The notes under the pieces were generated by a model. The model did no database searches and was not told the DNA's origin. It worked only from the letters and a program-made list of their open reading frames with translations. A program made the translations under genes and the position numbers. A stretch of DNA of 64,000 nucleotides from Rhizoctonia solani. Taxonomy: Eukaryota > Basidiomycota > Agaricomycetes > Cantharellales > Ceratobasidiaceae. Each line of letters opens with the position of its first letter. The first letter of the stretch is position 1. Location of the stretch: contig NC_057372.1 of the NCBI RefSeq assembly GCF_016906535.1, positions 353,501 through 417,500 of the forward strand, written 5' to 3'. Below are positions 31,675 through 42,145 of the stretch, one piece after another.

Positions 31675-32169
31675 GTGTTTGATTTTCTAGACCTCATCCT
31701 TTTTGCCATCTTTTGGCCCTATTCCATTGTCACCCGTTATCTCTACCTTGAAAAAACCATCAACGACATTAATCACGTATTAGTTGGTCGCATCAATAAT
31801 CTTGAAGAACACATTGCTCGTATTGAGGAACCGGGACTAGTCCAAACAATAGCCCATATCAAACACCACAAGTCCTTTGCCGAGTGCCTCAATAATATAT
31901 ACGAGGCAGACCTTCAAGAACAAAAAAACCTCATTGCCAATCTCGAGTCCCATAATCAAGATCTAGCTCTCACAATTGAAGAGCAAGAAAGGCGCATTGA
32001 GGAAAAAGACCAACTACTGGTGGAAAAAGAGCTAGAATTAGATAACTTGCATTGCTCTATTCAGGATATCACCCAAGACGGAAAAGGGCGTATCCATTAT
32101 TACAAAGAATATGAGTTTTTCGCAGTCTCATATGACAATGCCTGGTTTGGGCGCAATGGGAGAGACTAA
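31675..32169 (+). CDS. Leader open frame of element D without ATG (164 codons)
   Basis: An open frame runs from a stop just before 31,642 to the stop at 32,167-32,169 and overlaps the gag start by 59 nt in another frame. It has no ATG at all; GTG at 31,675 is only a nominal start. The translation has protein-like character: a hydrophobic N-terminal stretch FLDLILFAIFWPYSIV, then NLEEHIARIEEPG, and a long charged heptad region (SHNQDLALTIEEQERRIEEK followed by DQLLVEKELELDNL) likely to form a coiled coil. It could be an extra product made from a non-ATG start or by splicing, or an abandoned N-terminal part of gag. I do not recognise the family, and expression is uncertain. Confidence 0.45.
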   Translation: MFDFLDLILFAIFWPYSIVTRYLYLEKTINDINHVLVGRINNLEEHIARIEEPGLVQTIAHIKHHKSFAECLNNIYEADLQEQKNLIANLESHNQDLALTIEEQERRIEEKDQLLVEKELELDNLHCSIQDITQDGKGRIHYYKEYEFFAVSYDNAWFGRNGRD

Positions 32170-33679
32170 TCTGACCCCTTCCCAAATCCAATCGGGATGG
32201 TCTGCCCCTTCTTCACGTACTCATACTCCTGCAGCTGCGGCTGTGCCGCCTCATGTATATTCTCCCATGTCTTTTGATCAAATGTTGGATCATGAGCTTC
32301 TTGATATGGTTGCACAAAATATGATTGTATTAAAAAAGGAATTCTTGCAACTACAAGGAGCCTATGAGGCACAAGGAGATCAATTAGCTCTATTAAGAGC
32401 TGAACTAGAAGAACATCGCGAGCAATCGCGTAACCAGCATATATTTTATTCCAACCAAATCCAAGGAGCGGCTGCTTCTATACAAGTGGTGCAAGACCAT
32501 CTTATTCATCTTTCCCCTTCTCGCTCCACAGCTCCTCCTCCCCCACCTCCACCTGCTGGCACCAGTACAGCCACAAATATTCCTCCTGCTCCCATAACGT
32601 CTTCCTCCAATTTAAAATTTGCCAAGCCAAACAAGTTCAGTGGCAAAAAGGAAGACGCACTCAATTTCATCATTGCCTGCCAAGCTTACATAAGGGCAAA
32701 AGGGGCCAACCAATCCCACGAGGAAAAGATTTTGTGGGTTACATCATATTTTGAGGGAGCTGCTGAAGACTGGGTGCGCCCATATAAAGAAAGGAAGGTG
32801 TTTAGGGGAGAAGCAGTGCCTCTTTTGGAAGATATTGACATTTTTTGGGCCGAGTTTACTAAGCATTATGTGGACACTAATTGCGATGAGAAATATTGGC
32901 AAAAATGGAACAACTTGCGACAGAAGGCTTTGGTCCAGGAATATACTTGCGAATTCCAACAGTACTCAGTCTCTCTTGGGTACAGTGATGAGACGCTGCG
33001 TGACAAATACTACGACGGCCTCAAGAACGAGATTAAGGACATCATGCTTTCAACAATGTTCCAGTGGCGTCGCGCTACCGCTCAGCAAGTCTACGACAAG
33101 GCAGAGGAGATTGCAAATCATATTGAATCCACTCGCTTATCCAACCCCTCTGCTTCTACCACTCGTGCCACTCCTACTGCTGTCCCCACTTCCAATTCCA
33201 ACCCCACTCCCACTCGTACTCGCCTTAATGTTGGGGACAATGTTTATATGATCGATCCCACCACTCGTTGCGCCAAAAAGGGTGCTATCACTTCCATTGT
33301 TTGCACCACCTCTGGCAATATGCCAAATGTGAGGTGGAATGGGGAAACAAAAGATACAATGATTCCATTCCCATCTCTCAAAAAGGACGAACGCCCTGCT
33401 GCAGCTGCCCCTGTCAAGACTATCATTGCCCCCACCCCTGTTCTAGCATCTAATTCTAAAGGCCCAGGTCCCATGGATCTTGATGGAAGGGGCTTTTCAA
33501 ACCTCACCTGCCACATATGCGGTGGCAAGGGACATTTTGCGCGCAGCTGTCCTTCTAAGCCCATGTCTGGACATGTGGCTAATATTGAATGGTCTTGGGA
33601 AAGGCCTAAAGAAGAAAGTCGTATTGAAGTAGTTTCTGATGAGGAAGAGTCGGGAAAAGGAAAAGCCAAGGCCAACTAA
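32111..33679 (+). CDS. gag: Element D Gag
   Basis: Structural protein of element D, 522 residues. It starts at the first ATG after the predicted RNA 5' end, 1,048 nt downstream. A short coiled-coil region (LKKEFLQLQGAYEAQGDQ) precedes a Pro-rich linker (PPPPPPPAGTS). The capsid domain contains KPNKFSGKKEDALNFIIACQ, WVTSYFEGAAEDW, YWQKWNNLRQKALVQEYTCE and LRDKYYDGLKNEIKDIM, a Ty3-type retrotransposon gag pattern. A low-complexity Ser/Thr/Pro stretch follows. One zinc knuckle CHICGGKGHFARSC is near residue 460-475. It ends with TCG-GGA-AAA-GGA, then seven codons to the TAA. The frame is intact. Confidence 0.9.
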   Translation: MSFSQSHMTMPGLGAMGETNLTPSQIQSGWSAPSSRTHTPAAAAVPPHVYSPMSFDQMLDHELLDMVAQNMIVLKKEFLQLQGAYEAQGDQLALLRAELEEHREQSRNQHIFYSNQIQGAAASIQVVQDHLIHLSPSRSTAPPPPPPPAGTSTATNIPPAPITSSSNLKFAKPNKFSGKKEDALNFIIACQAYIRAKGANQSHEEKILWVTSYFEGAAEDWVRPYKERKVFRGEAVPLLEDIDIFWAEFTKHYVDTNCDEKYWQKWNNLRQKALVQEYTCEFQQYSVSLGYSDETLRDKYYDGLKNEIKDIMLSTMFQWRRATAQQVYDKAEEIANHIESTRLSNPSASTTRATPTAVPTSNSNPTPTRTRLNVGDNVYMIDPTTRCAKKGAITSIVCTTSGNMPNVRWNGETKDTMIPFPSLKKDERPAAAAPVKTIIAPTPVLASNSKGPGPMDLDGRGFSNLTCHICGGKGHFARSCPSKPMSGHVANIEWSWERPKEESRIEVVSDEEESGKGKAKAN

Positions 33680-33697
33680 GGAGTAAGGCACTTGGCT
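33652..33697 (+). promoter_or_regulatory. Gag-pol -1 frameshift signal of element D
   Basis: Slippery GGGAAAA (33,652-33,658) is phased G-GGA-AAA in the gag frame. Five nt downstream AGCCAAG (33,664-33,670) can pair with CTTGGCT (33,691-33,697), a perfect 7-bp stem with a 20-nt loop. The -1 frame is open from 33,658 into pol. Confidence 0.7.
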
Positions 33698-33699
33698 GT

Positions 33700-36600
33700 A
33701 TGCTTGCGGATTTGCATTATGAGAACAATGATTTTGAAATACTGTCCTTATGTAATACATCTCAAATATATGCATCATTCTCTGCAAATCCGTGTGAGAC
33801 TCCTAAATCCCAAAAATCAAGTTTTTTGGCTAAACCTTTTCAAGGAAAAGCCATGATCGACTCTGGAGCAACTTCCTGCTTCATCCACCCTCTTTTAGTA
33901 GAAGCCTATCGACTACCAACTTATATACATCCAATTCCCAAGAAACTACGCGTTATTGATGGCCGAGAAATTGATTCTGGCCAAATTACTCATTTTACTT
34001 GGTTTAAATGCACCATTGGCAACCACACCAAAGAACTAGAATGCCATATTTCCAATATTGGCAATCACCAATTGGTTTTAGGAATGTCATGGTTAAAGAA
34101 ACACAATCCCCAAATTTCATGGGAAAAACATACACTTGTTTTTAATTCCTTGTATTGTTCCAACAACTGTTTATCTATACCTACTGTCTTAGAACTCAAA
34201 GCAGTAGAAGAAATCCCCACTCCTTATCAAGAATTCTCTAAGGTATTTTCAGAGGAAGAATCATCAAAATTACCTCCCCATTGTCCTTATGACATTGCCA
34301 TTGAGTTACTCCCGGATGCACAACCACGACATGGTCCCATATACAGTTTAGGTCCAAGGGAGGATGCGGAACTTAAAGAAACTATTGAGAAACAACTCAA
34401 AGCAGGTTTAATCCGCCCGTCTAAATCCCCTATGGCCTCTCCCATATTATTTGTCAAAAAGAAAAATGGGAAGTTACGCATGTGTGTGGACTATCGGCGT
34501 TTGAACAGTATGACCAAGAAAAACGTTTATCCCCTGCCCTTGCCACAGAATCTCATTGAGAAATTACAAGGTGCTAAGATCTTCAGCAAGTTTGATCTCA
34601 AGGCAGGATATAACCTAGTTCGAATCAAAGAAGGCAATGAATGGAAAACCGCTTTCAAAACAAAATACGGACTATTTGAATATTTGGTCATGCCTTTTGG
34701 ATTAACAAATGCACCGGCGGCTTTTCAAGACATGATGAATGAGATATTCAGGGATCTTCTGGATGTCTACGTCATCATTTATTTGGACGATATTCTGGTA
34801 TTCTCTTTGAACAAAAAGGATCACAAAGCTCATGTACGAGAAGTACTTAAAAGGTTACAAGACAATGATCTCTTCTGCAACATTGAAAAATGTCATTTCC
34901 ACGTCAAGAAAATCGATTACTTAGGGTTTATTATATCTGAATTCGGCGTAGAAGTGGATCAGTCTAAAGTTACAGATGCTATGAACTGGTCAACACCTAA
35001 GAATGTCAAGAACATCCAAGAATTCTTAGGATTTGTAAACTTTTATAGACGATTTATCCCTAATTTTGGCAACATGGCACGACCTCTGTACAACCTGCTC
35101 AAAAAAGATAGTACCTGGAAATGGGAACAGGCGGAACAACAATCCTTCGATGGTCTGAAGAAATGTCTTACATCAGCACCTCTGCTTTTACAACCAGACA
35201 CCACAAAGCAATTTTATGTGGAATGTGACGCCTTGGATTATGCCACTGGAGCAATACTATCTCAACGTAATCTAGAAGGGAAATTAGCCCCTGTAGCCTA
35301 TTTATCTAAATCCCTATCCCCAGCTGAAAAAAACTACGATATCTTTGACAAGGAATTACTGGCAGTTATCAGGGCATTTAAAGAATGGCGCCACCTACTG
35401 GAAGGATCAGAATTACCAGTCCAAGTTCTGACGGATCATAAGAACCTGGAATACTTCTCTACATCACAATCCTTGAATAAACGACAGATTCGATGGGCAA
35501 ATTTCCTAGTGGACTATAATTTCCAGATCAATTACAGGCCTGGGGCACAGAATAAGAAGGCCAATATCCTTTTGCGGCGCTACGATTTGGTACCCCTTGA
35601 AGGGGGGGTAGAGAACCAAGTTCTCCTGAAACCGGAACTTTTCATTGCATCAATCACCCTGGATCAGGAAATCAATGATTTAATTGGCAAAGCTATTTAC
35701 GAGGATGACCGTCTAAAAGAGATTCTGCTCAAACTCCAGAACAAGGAAAAGGTTTTGGATTGGGAATTAAGAGAAGGACTACTATGGTATCAAGGAAAAA
35801 TCTTTGTACCGAAAGATAATACCATTAGGAACCTTATCCTAGAATCTAGGCATGACGCCTTGGCGGCAGGACACCCAGGACAAGCCAGGACATTAGAACT
35901 TATTTCCAGAAGTTATTACTGGCCATCGCTGAAAAAGTTTGTCAACTCTTATGTCAACCACTGCGAAACCTGTATCAGGTCCAAACCAACAAATCAAGTA
36001 CCTGTGGGACTGCTAAAGCCATTACAAATTCCTGAACGCCCATGGGAAGATATAGCTTATGACATGATTGTGGGATTACCGGTTTCAGAAGGCTTTGATG
36101 CTATCCTAACCGTGATTGATCGATTTTCAAAAATGGTCCATTTTATTCCTACCCAATCCACAGCGTCGGCTATTGACATTGCCAACTTATTCATCACATA
36201 CATCTGGAAGTTACATGGCCTCCCCAGGAGTACTGTTTCAGATAGAGGTCCTACATTTAATGCCAAGTTTATTTGTCATCTATATAAAAGGCTAGACATC
36301 AAGCCTACCTATTCTACAGCCTACCATCCTCAAACAGATGGTCAAACAGAACAAATACAACGAGAGGCCGAGATCTTTATACGCATGTTTGGGAATCATT
36401 GTCAATCAGACTGGGTATCACTATTGCCATTGGCCGAATTTGCCTTGAACAATTTGAAACAGACTTCCACAGGCAAATCCCCTTTCCAAATATGTTATGG
36501 CTATAATCCAAGATTTACAGTTGGTCAAAAGTCAGATGAGTCAGTCCCTAACGCAGACGAACATGCAGGATTCTTAGAAAAGGGCTATGATGAAGTCAAG

Positions 36601-37119
36601 GCAACGTTATCAATATCCCAAGAAAGGATGAAACACTTCTATGATCAACGTCACAGAGAAGAAGAAGAAATTCAAGTAGGGAACAAAGTTTGGCTAAGTC
36701 ATCAGAATATATCCACCGATAGACCATCCATCAAGCTTAGCCACAAAAAGCTAGGTCCCTACTTGGTAACTGAAAAAATTGGATTGCATGCGTATAAATT
36801 ACAACTACCTCATACCATGCGCATACATCCAGTCTTTCACATTAATCTTCTGACAAAATTCCATCCTGACCCTCACGGACGCGACCCTCCTCAACCTGCA
36901 CCTATTATTACAGAAGAAGGTGAGGAAGAATATGAAGTTGAAAGAATCTTGGACAGCAAATGGAAAGGGCGTGGCAAATCAAAGAAACTCTGGTATTTAG
37001 TCAAGTGGAAGGGATACGACGAAGGAAGCAACTCGTGGGAACCAGTGGATAATGTGGGTAACGCTCAAGAAGCCATAAAAGAATTCCACATGGAACACCC
37101 TGATGCAGTTGGAGCTTGA
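33700..37119 (+). CDS. pol: Element D Pol polyprotein
   Basis: 1139 residues from the first in-frame ATG. The frame is already open from the frameshift site at 33,658, so the true product is probably a Gag-Pol fusion. Protease KAMIDSGATSCFIHP; reverse transcriptase LFVKKKNGKLRMCVDYRRLNS and IYLDDILVFS; RNase H FYVECDALDYATGAIL; integrase zinc finger (HDALAAGHPGQA...NHCETC) and core (YDMIVGLP, SDRGPTFNAKF, DGQTEQIQREAEIF); then a C-terminal chromodomain EEYEVERILDSK...YLVKWKGYDEGSNSWEP. No stops or frameshifts. Together with near-identical LTRs this suggests a recently mobile copy. Confidence 0.93.
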   Translation: MLADLHYENNDFEILSLCNTSQIYASFSANPCETPKSQKSSFLAKPFQGKAMIDSGATSCFIHPLLVEAYRLPTYIHPIPKKLRVIDGREIDSGQITHFTWFKCTIGNHTKELECHISNIGNHQLVLGMSWLKKHNPQISWEKHTLVFNSLYCSNNCLSIPTVLELKAVEEIPTPYQEFSKVFSEEESSKLPPHCPYDIAIELLPDAQPRHGPIYSLGPREDAELKETIEKQLKAGLIRPSKSPMASPILFVKKKNGKLRMCVDYRRLNSMTKKNVYPLPLPQNLIEKLQGAKIFSKFDLKAGYNLVRIKEGNEWKTAFKTKYGLFEYLVMPFGLTNAPAAFQDMMNEIFRDLLDVYVIIYLDDILVFSLNKKDHKAHVREVLKRLQDNDLFCNIEKCHFHVKKIDYLGFIISEFGVEVDQSKVTDAMNWSTPKNVKNIQEFLGFVNFYRRFIPNFGNMARPLYNLLKKDSTWKWEQAEQQSFDGLKKCLTSAPLLLQPDTTKQFYVECDALDYATGAILSQRNLEGKLAPVAYLSKSLSPAEKNYDIFDKELLAVIRAFKEWRHLLEGSELPVQVLTDHKNLEYFSTSQSLNKRQIRWANFLVDYNFQINYRPGAQNKKANILLRRYDLVPLEGGVENQVLLKPELFIASITLDQEINDLIGKAIYEDDRLKEILLKLQNKEKVLDWELREGLLWYQGKIFVPKDNTIRNLILESRHDALAAGHPGQARTLELISRSYYWPSLKKFVNSYVNHCETCIRSKPTNQVPVGLLKPLQIPERPWEDIAYDMIVGLPVSEGFDAILTVIDRFSKMVHFIPTQSTASAIDIANLFITYIWKLHGLPRSTVSDRGPTFNAKFICHLYKRLDIKPTYSTAYHPQTDGQTEQIQREAEIFIRMFGNHCQSDWVSLLPLAEFALNNLKQTSTGKSPFQICYGYNPRFTVGQKSDESVPNADEHAGFLEKGYDEVKATLSISQERMKHFYDQRHREEEEIQVGNKVWLSHQNISTDRPSIKLSHKKLGPYLVTEKIGLHAYKLQLPHTMRIHPVFHINLLTKFHPDPHGRDPPQPAPIITEEGEEEYEVERILDSKWKGRGKSKKLWYLVKWKGYDEGSNSWEPVDNVGNAQEAIKEFHMEHPDAVGA

Positions 37120-37130
37120 AGAGGGGGTAA

Positions 37131-37579
37131 TGTCATGACCTTCATTGGCATGACATGATTTTTTACTATTTTCTACCTTTTTTCCGAGATAGTTCCCTTT
37201 TTTGGTATATATTTATGACTCATCAAGATCACGTGACATATTTGATATATGATGTGAAATTGTAAATGACTCACTGTTTTGTATTGTTGTTTTTGATGTG
37301 GCTCTTCTCATGTATTTAAACCAGGTCAAGTCGCCGCTAAACAGCAAGACTTGACCTCTTTGTCAATTCACCTTAGCTCTTATACACACCCTTAGCCCAG
37401 GCCCCTTGTTGGCCATTAGTGCTCATTACTTAAATCATTAACCAGGCCGTCGTTGCCCTCTACCCACCTATCATAACCCCCGGGCCCTAGTTGCCCCTCT
37501 ACCTGTCTCATAGTCCATTGGTGATAGTGCCACGGACTTTAAGCCTTCTTGAACCATAGGTCCAAGCTGAGTTGTGACA
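37131..37579 (+). repeat. 3' LTR of element D (LTR-III)
   Basis: 449 bp, same length as the 5' copy, followed by CAGGT. It carries CACGTGA where the 5' copy has the decayed CACATGA. Confidence 0.92.
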
Positions 37580-37584
37580 CAGGT

Positions 37585-37935
37585 GGCATATTAAGATGCA
37601 TGTAATATCTAAGTCTGTTTATGCCAAAAGCCTCTATATAGCATTGTATTAGCACTCAAGACACTGACCTAGTGTTTTACATTCAGGTTGAAACACACAT
37701 GGGCAACCCTTCCAAAACATATGCAAGGGACAAAGCCTAGGCCACAGTCCTTGAAACTTGTTTCATGCATAGCTCTGGCATATATTGTTGAGACACGTTG
37801 CATTTACATACATTCAGTAGCTACAAAGCGGGGCTATTGAACAGTATAGAATATATGCCCATACAGTCTACAATCCCTAAGTTATAAGCGATTTTGTGGC
37901 AAAATCGAATTCCTTGCCAAGGGTTTGTCCAATGC
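37585..37935. repeat. Tc1 terminal-repeat relic
   Basis: The stretch 37,760-37,935 resembles, in inverse orientation, the Tc1 end at 1,496-1,630 (TTGCCAAGGGTTTGTCCAAT against ATTGGACAAAACCTTGGCAA; also GGGCATATA and CTTATAAC blocks). It marks the boundary between the repeat block and the gene island. No transposase is left beside it. Confidence 0.55.
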
Positions 37936-38673
37936 TGCATTGGCACACATGGTTTATGCGGAAATAACAAAGATACGGCCCATACACCATCTTGAGTCCA
38001 AAACTTCCTGTTTGATCAAAAACTAAACCTGCAATAATTGATACTGTTTGGCATCCCCCCAGGACTTGAGCCTATGGTGAAGTCCGTCGCCGAGGTAGGC
38101 GTTGGTGGACAAGGAGGGCCGCGGCAACCACTCAGCTAACATAACGTAAATACGCCTTTATGGTACTCCGCCTCCAGCCGTTACGGCCCTTACCCAAATT
38201 AGCTCTTAATGGCACCTGTACCCCAGGGTATGCCGCACTACTTGCCCTCTGACCGCGCTACCGTTCTGATTGTCTGTTTCCTTCTTACTTTTGTTTTCTT
38301 CTGGATTTTGCTCTGCTTTGTATGTAGCGTGCGGTGGTTTGGTGGTTTGTGAGAGGTTTGCTTCGTTTGCATGGTAGTTCCCGTATTGTCTATATATGGA
38401 GGTATATCAAAAAAGAATTTGCACGTGACAAAGAACCGAGGCATTCGAATTTGATGCTGGTTGAGACATTTCAACACTCACCTCAGCTTCGCTCGAATTT
38501 ATGTGCCATACTACTTTCTGCACTTGGTTACGTTCTAATTGGTCGCGACATCCATATATACATCTCGATAGTTATAGAACATTTTGTACATCCGCTATTG
38601 GTAATCCCCCGATTTTTGTTCACATATGAGGCGAAGTCTCAAGGGTCTTGGCTGCTTCCCATTATATTGTTGA

Positions 38674-40768
38674 TGGCGCTGGTTGCTAGACGCGGCCCCG
38701 CACCTCGCGTGTACCACATATGGGTTGGCTCGCGCGACCTGTGCTTGCTATTTCCTTCCCCTTTCGTAGCCCTCACCGACGGCTCTACTTTCCCTGCGTC
38801 GCTTGTATACTCTGACTCTTTCCCCGGCTCAACCGATTTCCACCTTCGTTTTAAACCTTACTGTCGTTTCTGGCTATACTCGACAAATAGAAAAAACTCT
38901 TCCATTCGTATTCTATTGTTATTCAACATGCAAGCGCACAGTAGACTTGGGCATAAGTTTATACCCAACAAGATGCACGATGTGGGGCTCGGCCACCACC
39001 ACCGCTCACGGCTCTTGGTGCGCATTCCTAACACCCACCCCCTAATTATCGATACCCCTTCATCCAACAACACACCTATTATACCATACCTCGCCGTGCG
39101 AGGACCACCCAATGAGCAAGGGACTATGACACCTATTATCCTCGTAGGGATATGCCTTGCGGGTGCAACGTGTGTTATATTGGCGATCTCGCTAGTGATT
39201 CGACAACAGAGGAAAAAGGCGAGCGCTCGTACGGCGAGAACCATGGAGCGGGGGGTTGAAGCGGCCAAGCAGTCTAACGAATATCAAGTACAATGGAGGC
39301 GGAGCATGAGTTTTAATGCTTCACATGATACGCATGTAGTAAATGCAGTATACGGTGAAAAATCGAGAAGCTCCTTTGAATCGTCGTAAGTCTTTCTTGT
39401 TGCTTGGCGGATTTGGCTGTTCATTTCAAATACACTGATATAGTGACTACCATGCACTTTCGAGCAATCAAATCAAGGTTGTGAACCGGGCTGTGATTAC
39501 AAACAGTGTGATATCGCCGGTGCCCAAGGCGGCGCTCACTTCTCGAATGCACCCCAACTTGAAGGCTATTGATATCCAACGAGCGAACAACCCGCATGCA
39601 GCTACGCGCGACTATTCATCTCTTGTCGCACCTCTCCCCCCGGCGATGTTTCCAACAACCCCCTCTTCTATTAATACATTTTACGGACCGGCCATTGTTC
39701 GTGCCCACGCGGAACAGAACCTTCCTCATTCGAGTGCAATGAGGGCGCTAGCAGTCGCCGCAGGGATTGCCACTACTCCGACCTCCCCTACCTTTGAAAT
39801 ACACCAACAAGCGGATAAAGGGGAGGTCGAATTACCGATCAGATTTTCTCCGCTCCGAGAGAGTACATTTGGAGATGGGATGAAATTGGGTCAGCATCTG
39901 GGGCTTCGTACAAGCCGAGAAAATGAACGGGAAGGCGTAATGAGTGTGCAGAGTGCAAACCCACAAGACCATATTAGTCCTATTTCTCAGGATGGCTCTT
40001 CGATTCGGAACGTACCCTCGCGCCCTGGGACGGCGGGAACATTTGGTCAGCCGCTCGGTTCAGGGTTCTCATTTGGCTCTCGGGTACCTTACCGCACCCA
40101 CCGGCATGCAGCAAGCAGTCTGAGCATGGCTGACGTGAAGAGTGTGCGGATCAGCTGTAAGTACCACCAACTAACCTCTATCTCTCTAGATGGATAGAGC
40201 ATTTCTCATTCTATCGCCACAGATGCATCTGGACAGTCGTCTCCCGGGTTGGCTGCTAGTTTCGCCCGAAGTCATTCACCACACGGCTCATTTTCTCACT
40301 CGCACGGTCGAACCGACAGCGTGGCGTCGGGCACTTCAAACGTCATTACTCGTAAAGTTCAAACAGTATTTCCGCCGCTTCTGCCCGACGAGCTCGTTTT
40401 GGCTGTTGGTGACAAGGTCAGTATCCGCGTCTACCCTACCGTACACTATCGATGTTCTGATGACCCATGATGCCAGGTCACATTGCTGGAAACTTTCGAC
40501 GATGAATGGTGCGTCGTTGGTCGAGACCGGTTCGGCGAGGTCGAGGTCGGCGCGGTTCCCGCATATGTGTTTACCAAATGTGGGTCTTGTTTTCCGATCT
40601 CGATGAAGATCATAAGCTAATATTAACTCTATGATGACAGTGAGAACCGGAGAAAAGATGGAGCGGCCTATGAGGAGCACAAGTCTGGGCGTTAAAGTCG
40701 AGATGAGCAATGCTCCCGGCGCTGCTTGGAGTTCTCGTGATGAAGTTATCAGCTGGTCCAACTTCTGA
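38674..40768 (+). CDS. Single-pass membrane protein with cytoplasmic SH3 domain
   Basis: The secure part is 39,100-40,768. Transmembrane helix MTPIILVGICLAGATCVILAISLVI followed by basic RQQRKK (39,126 on); intron 39,386-39,443; a Ser/Pro-rich cytoplasmic region; intron 40,157-40,222; an SH3 domain from LLPDELVLAVGDKV across intron 40,417-40,476 to TLLETFDDEWCVVGRDRFGEVEVGAVPAYVF; intron 40,580-40,640; and a basic tail ending DEVISWSNF. All introns are GT-AG with matching phases. The ectodomain (38,768-39,046) reads well only if the frame changes twice (ALTDGSTFPASLVYSDSFPGSTD, then TFVLNLTVVSGYTR and FVFYCYSTCK, then back before the helix), so that part is damaged or contains errors. The start at 38,674 is tentative. 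This architecture recalls fungal Fus1-like and osmosensor-like proteins. Function not assigned. Confidence 0.7.
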
Positions 40769-42145
40769 TTACTGAAATTTCCCGCTTGACTCAAGAGTCA
40801 ATTTGATCTAGAGAAAGTTGTAAGCCGGTGGATGCTGGTATCTCATGTTCTATCGCACCCATCACTCTTCCTATTTCTGATCTCTTCTCCTCATTCCCGA
40901 TTTTTTATGCTCGATCTCCGAGCGTTATCGGCCGAATGCAGCGCATGGCACTCTTTCTTCTCATTTGACTGGGACAGGTTCCTTTTTACTAGATACCCGC
41001 CGGTTCCAAGCTCAACCATACTCGTCCGCTTCTCTGCTATGAATCCTCACTGTATACCCATTCATTCGTCGGCCCCGGCACGGTCACGTTCGTTTTTATC
41101 CTAGCTGGCTACTTATTTTTGCCGTTAGTCTCGTAGCGATTATCTTTTTGCCAACCCCATGGAGGCCTGGTTTGTATGTAGGCCCTTGTTAGTATTCAAT
41201 TAGATGTACCCCACTATGTGACTATGCGACAGTGTCTAATTGGGTTGCATTGGTAATCAATGCGAGTCCACCAGATGGACGCAAACATAACTTTTATTAG
41301 CGATCATGCGCTTACGTCCAGTAGCCTACTTCAGGACCTCAACAAGAAGGCCAAGATGTGACGTTTGTCACACTAATGTCAAATCTTGAGTGCCTGACGA
41401 TGGGCAATAGATAGAATGTTTATACTGTAGATGGCCTTCAACGTGGATATTGAGACGAGCCTAACCAGTCGACTCGGCCGTCCCTGACGATTCATTTGGC
41501 ATTTGTTGCGTTTGGTAATTTGACCCGCTGATAAATCGGGGGATCACCGAAAACCGGGGCCGGATTTGTTCAATGTGTGCCTTGTTGTTACGGAGAAGTT
41601 GGTCCATGTGATGGTAAATGTACGGTATACCCACGTAGGTTCAGTGCATAACAAAGCCCACGGTGTGCGTCCACGGCGCGCATACACCCTAGATATGCTA
41701 TGAATCAGAACTCGAAGCATGAGTTTACATTGTAAATAGTCGCCGAAAAAGGTCCGGTCAATGCCGCTTACAAGTGTAGCTCACTTGTGAGAGGCCGATA
41801 AACCTATAATGAAGTCGTGGACCGCGTGCTCGCTTCCCTTAGTGGGGTTTTCCAACCTCGATCAACTTTATATCCCCCTACCGATAACGTGGATCTCACA
41901 TACGTGACCCAGCCCCCAAGCTAAGGAGATCCGATATGCCGAGACATACCGCCCACGGCTCAGGGGGTTTCGCGTATTCCTTTGACAATGCTTGACCCCC
42001 TTACTTTGTTTGATTGTTGGGTCGGTTTTCTCTTGGTGGTCTTGCGTACCTCATATAAACCGGAGCTGTGCTCGCCAAATTCTCCCCTCGTGTTCTCGTT
42101 CAGTGCCTCGTATTCTTCGTTCTTTACATCGTTTGCTCCCCGTTC
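40769..42145. other. Intergenic region
   Basis: The first 300 bases are pyrimidine-rich and may be 3' untranslated sequence. A CT-rich stretch at 42,000-42,140 precedes the next gene and probably holds its promoter and 5' leader. I see no further gene, LTR or RNA gene. Confidence 0.45.

Larger units (their letters stand above)
30848..37579 (+). mobile_element. Gypsy element D, chromovirus, apparently intact
   Basis: 449-bp LTR-III copies at both ends, CAGGT duplication (30,843-30,847 and 37,580-37,584), long leader, gag and pol in overlapping frames, polypurine tract GAAGAGGGGG before the 3' LTR. Only distantly related to elements A to C. The two LTRs differ at 7 sites that I can see, all CpG to TpG/CpA. 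Confidence 0.93.

Noticed and set aside
40832..41104. Small secreted protein downstream of the SH3 gene
   Set aside because: Pyrimidine-rich frame without motif or plausible promoter; more likely 3' untranslated sequence.
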